From Chondrosia reniformis (lineage: Eukaryota > Porifera > Demospongiae > Chondrillida > Chondrillidae), in contig OX359195.1 in NCBI GenBank assembly GCA_947172415.1, positions 5,803,501 through 5,867,500 on the forward strand: a stretch of 64,000 nt of DNA, given 5' to 3'. The position numbers were made by a program, and so were the translations under genes. Positions 61,190 through 64,000 of this stretch are shown here, piece by piece (the stretch's first letter is position 1; every line of letters begins with the position of its first letter). The notes beneath the pieces are model-generated. The model was not told the origin of the DNA. It saw nothing but the letters and a program-made list of their open reading frames with translations, and made no database searches.

Positions 61190-64000
61190 CTCGTCCTAGA
61201 TTATTCTGATCATTTTTGTGGTATTTATCATCTACACAATGACCCCCCTTCGCCTACTAGTCAGTTTTATAGCAGCTGTCATCATCTCCGTCTGCTACCT
61301 CATATTGGTTACCACAGTAGCAGGAACCCAAAGCAAGAGCGAGATGCAGCTAGGCTCCATAGAGACGCAACATCCAGCAATATTAGCTAGGGAGGTGAGA
61401 AACAAGGGTTCATAATATTATCAATTGCATACTTATGTAGTATAGAGTTTGTTTGATATACTGTACGTAGTAAATATATGTGTGTACATATGCATATTAT
61501 GTATTCTGTCTATGCCGTACGTACGTATGTATATTTCTGTAGTTCTTTGCCAACTTAATTGTGCTCACATCTGTAAATTTGATGGGAATATTCTTCAATT
61601 TCATTCAAGAACTCTCTCAGAGGAAACAATTTGGAGAAACAAGAAAATTCATTCGAGCGCTTATTGCTATTGACTCACAAAACAAGAAAGTGGTATGACT
61701 CCTAGCAACCATGAATACCTTTATATAAAACCATTATCACCAGGGTATATACGTATGTAAATACATACGTATATGTATGGAGCTGTACACACATACCAAT
61801 ATACGTACATATCTACCAATACTAATGTTTTAGACAGAAGGCAAAAGGGGAGAATCGCAATTGATATTCTCAAAATTATCTGTTATTGTACGTACGTATG
61901 TACGTATGTATGGTGTACCTGTATATGCAATAATACTAATACTACGTATAATAATAATAATAATAATAATAATATTAATAATAATATATACATACATGTC
62001 TCCATGAACCATGCAATATCTCTTCTGTCTCACTGTAACAAACCTTTGGTTTCTCTATGGATAGGATCGCCTTCTTGGTTCAATATTGCCTTTGAATATG
62101 ATAAAGGATTTTAAAGAAGAAAAATTGCTCAATCTAATGAAGAAAGACAAGGGAGAAGGCACAGGCCGTGTCAATCCATTCAGAGCTCTTGACATTAGCA
62201 GTGCTCAGAATATTAGGTACATACGTATGTACATATCCCCTACCAGTAAAAGATTAGGTACATACGTATGTACGTACATATCCCCTTATTAGGTATGTAC
62301 GTACATATCCCCTTATTAGGTATGTACGTACATATCCCCTTATTAGGTATGTACGTACATATCCCCTACCAGTACATACGTATGTACGTACATATCCCCT
62401 ACCAATAAAAGATACAAAGTTTTTCAAAGCTGTTACACCATACGTATTTCAAAGCCAGCAGCAAAATTTGCTGTGGAATGTATATTTTCCCATATACATG
62501 TATGAATGTACATACATATGGAGGTACGTACGTACGTATGTGATATGCTACATACGTGAGTAAGGTATTGGGATGAAATCAGTACTACTACAGCATTCAA
62601 ACTTAAACTTTTTAGTTGTGTTAAACCTTTTAAATTGTTCATTTTTCATCTTTATGATCTAAAGTTTTGTGTCTTGTTAGAGATCTTCAAACACTGTACG
62701 TATCTACGTACGTATGTATGTAACTTTACGTACATGGAATACTCAAAGATGATCTTCTCAAAGTTTACATACTGTACATACGTACGTACATACATACAGT
62801 ATATACTCGTATGCATACAAGTACATACATATGTATTAGATGCTTTTATTGATTTCTGTGTAGCATTCTGTTTGCAGATATTGTTGGCTTCACAAAGCTA
62901 TCCTCTGGGTGTACTCCTCAAGACTTGGTTAAAACCCTAAATGAGCTGTTTGGAAGATTTGACCAGCTTGCAGAGGTACGTACATACGTACATATGTATA
63001 TAGGATTACGTACGTATGTGTACATATACATGTACTGTATAAATGAGTGTATGAATGTACGTATGTACATGACAGGTGTTCCTGCCTTTGTTTATGTTTC
63101 CAATTTCCCCTTTCAATATGTACACATGAATAGCATCACAGTTGTCTCCGTATCAAGATCCTTGGTGATTGTTACTACTGCGTGTCTGGCCTGTTGGAGC
63201 CATGTGACGACCATGCAGATAACTGCGTCAAGATGGGGCTGGCTATGGTGGAAGCTATAAAGTGGGTTCTTCATGGTACATGCATAAATCTGAAGTGATA
63301 GGGTTTATTTGTCACGATCATGATGATATATGAAGTTTATTGAGCAACAGCAGCATTAAATCTTTGGAATAGAACATTTCAACCTGTAGGTCTTCAGCAA
63401 TATGAAAAAGTTGGTAAGTGTGAAAAATGATGTAATGAATTCCTCACTTTCCTCACTTTTTCATATTGCTGATGAAGACCTACTGGTTGAAACGTTCTAT
63501 TCCAAAGATTTAATGTTGCTGTTGCTCAATGAACTTCATACGTACGTATATCATGCATAAATCTATGCAGATGGGTACGTATGTATGTTCCTATAGTGGA
63601 ATCTTCTTACCCTGGTCATGTGACTTGTTGACATGGCCTTAAGAGCTACATACAGTATGCATGCTTACGTATATATGTATACAAACATACTGTCGCTGAT
63701 GCTCATATGGAATCCACTGATCCAATGAACGCAACAAATAAGCCATATCGTATCATTTTGTGCATACTTATGTACATATGTACTGACCTATTGTATACAT
63801 TTTGTTGTAAATATGTAATGTCTTTCTGTAATCAATGGTGATTGGTAAATGTACAAACGTACGTACGTAGCAACAATATTTCCTTCTCTTTATGCACTTC
63901 AAGTACGTATAATGTCACACCTCCCCACTCCACAGTGAGGTACGTAATGCCACCCAGGTGCCAATCAACATGAGAGTGGGAGTTCATACCGGTCATGTGC
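55354..64000 (+). CDS. ADCY: Membrane adenylyl cyclase, N-terminal half, runs off the window
   Basis: Eleven exons in the window: 55354-55381, 58056-58236, 58598-58700, 60392-60493, 60579-60788, 61200-61394, 61543-61692, 62065-62216, 62864-62975, 63134-63261 and 63936 to beyond 64000. After a polar N-terminus come six membrane helices ([86 protein letters not shown]), then the C1 catalytic domain with both metal-binding aspartates ([12 protein letters not shown] and [15 protein letters not shown]) and [20 protein letters not shown] and the following [12 protein letters not shown] resemble vertebrate types 1, 5 and 6 more than 9. It makes cAMP from ATP at the plasma membrane under G-protein control. 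The second membrane block and C2 domain lie outside. Confidence 0.93.
56243..56542. repeat. 34-bp minisatellite
   Basis: About nine copies of a unit reading AGCCTGTATAATATAACAGC plus TTCACTAGTATACC, in the first intron of the adenylyl cyclase gene. Confidence 0.94.
56918..57482. repeat. 68-bp minisatellite
   Basis: About eight copies of a unit beginning TGTGGAGCTTGTATGAGGAT. Some copies carry extra 4-bp units that turn GTATGAG into GTACGTATGAG and ATATAGT into ATATACGTAGT. Confidence 0.94.
57643..57978. repeat. GTCCTAGAGAGGTGGCC minisatellite
   Basis: About twenty copies of a 17-bp unit, with GGTGACC as the main variant, ending about 80 bp before adenylyl cyclase exon 2. Confidence 0.94.
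59392..59868. repeat. 40-bp minisatellite
   Basis: About twelve copies of a unit reading GGTGCTGGGGTAGGGTCCTC plus TTAAATGGACTGTGTGATGT, with 39-bp variants, in the third intron of the adenylyl cyclase gene. The first seven copies are nearly identical, pointing to recent expansion. Confidence 0.94.
61152..61188. repeat. TC dinucleotide tract next to a splice acceptor
   Basis: About seventeen TC units ending about 10 bp before the acceptor of adenylyl cyclase exon 6; it may act as the polypyrimidine tract. Confidence 0.85.
61948..61988. repeat. AAT trinucleotide tract
   Basis: About a dozen AAT units in an adenylyl cyclase intron. Confidence 0.9.
62216..62402. repeat. TACGTA-rich minisatellite at a donor site
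   Basis: Five or six copies of a roughly 31-bp unit with TATGTACGTACATATCCCCT. The array begins at the donor itself: the exon end ATTAG and donor GTACAT recur as ATTAGGTACAT or ATTAGGTATGT in the array. Confidence 0.85.
63330..63540. mobile_element. Foldback element with arms of about 85 bp
   Basis: The left arm ATGAAGTTTATTGAGCAACA is the inverse of the right end TGTTGCTCAATGAACTTCAT apart from one or two bases. The arms stay paired inward through AATCTTTGGAATAGAAC with GTTCTATTCCAAAGATT and CAGCAATATGAAAAAG with CTTTTTCATATTGCTG. The loop is about 40 bp with no coding capacity. It lies in an adenylyl cyclase intron and is a MITE-like element. Confidence 0.85.

Overview
This looks like about 64 kb of nuclear DNA from an invertebrate animal. 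The gene set is metazoan: an ARHGAP39/Vilse-type RhoGAP, a LAMP, an STMND1-type stathmin, a membrane adenylyl cyclase, an SNX9-family sorting nexin, PEX13 and a CDC50 subunit. Genes are tightly packed and split into many small exons, and introns and spacers are AT-rich. I suspect an early-branching animal such as a sponge, but the sequence alone does not prove that. Exon models below come from hand translation, GT-AG signals, phase continuity and recalled family sequences; no search was run. All the complete models add up to whole numbers of codons.

Layout. 1-6980 (-): SNX9/18/33-type SH3-PX sorting nexin, 3' end outside the window. 7623-18715 (-): ARHGAP39 (WW-WW-MyTH4-RhoGAP), 15 coding exons. 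19361-21276 (-): STMND1. 21483-26381 (+): a one-domain LAMP, head to head with STMND1. 26733-33338 (+): a proline-rich RhoGAP of unknown subfamily. 33339-38900: sparse, with a higher-GC block on the minus strand that may be coding and one orphan Ig-like exon. 38901-41345 (-): a DNase I-like secreted protein with altered catalytic residues. 42347-44665 (+): an SH3 protein with an in-frame 33-bp coding minisatellite and an unrecognised C-terminus. 45313-50546 (-): TMEM30/CDC50. 50695-55114 (+): PEX13, head to head with TMEM30. 55354-end (+): the N-terminal half of a membrane adenylyl cyclase.

Most genes serve membrane or cytoskeletal housekeeping: endocytosis (SNX9), Rho-family GTP hydrolysis (two RhoGAPs), tubulin binding (STMND1), lysosomal membrane (LAMP), flippase assembly (CDC50), peroxisome import (PEX13) and cAMP signalling (ADCY). 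They do not form an operon-like pathway; two close head-to-head pairs probably share promoters.

The most notable signals are three introns with U12-type (minor spliceosome) marks, two in ARHGAP39 (one AT-AC) and one in TMEM30, each fixed by protein homology across the junction. Others are a probable DNase I pseudoenzyme, large minisatellites in introns of nearly every gene, several foldback or long-inverted-repeat elements, two dispersed short repeat families, and a striking excess of TACGTA/TACATA/TATGTA, where arrays and an inverted repeat show repeated gain of CGTA-like 4-bp units at TA. I saw no CRISPR array, tRNA, rRNA or virus-like element.
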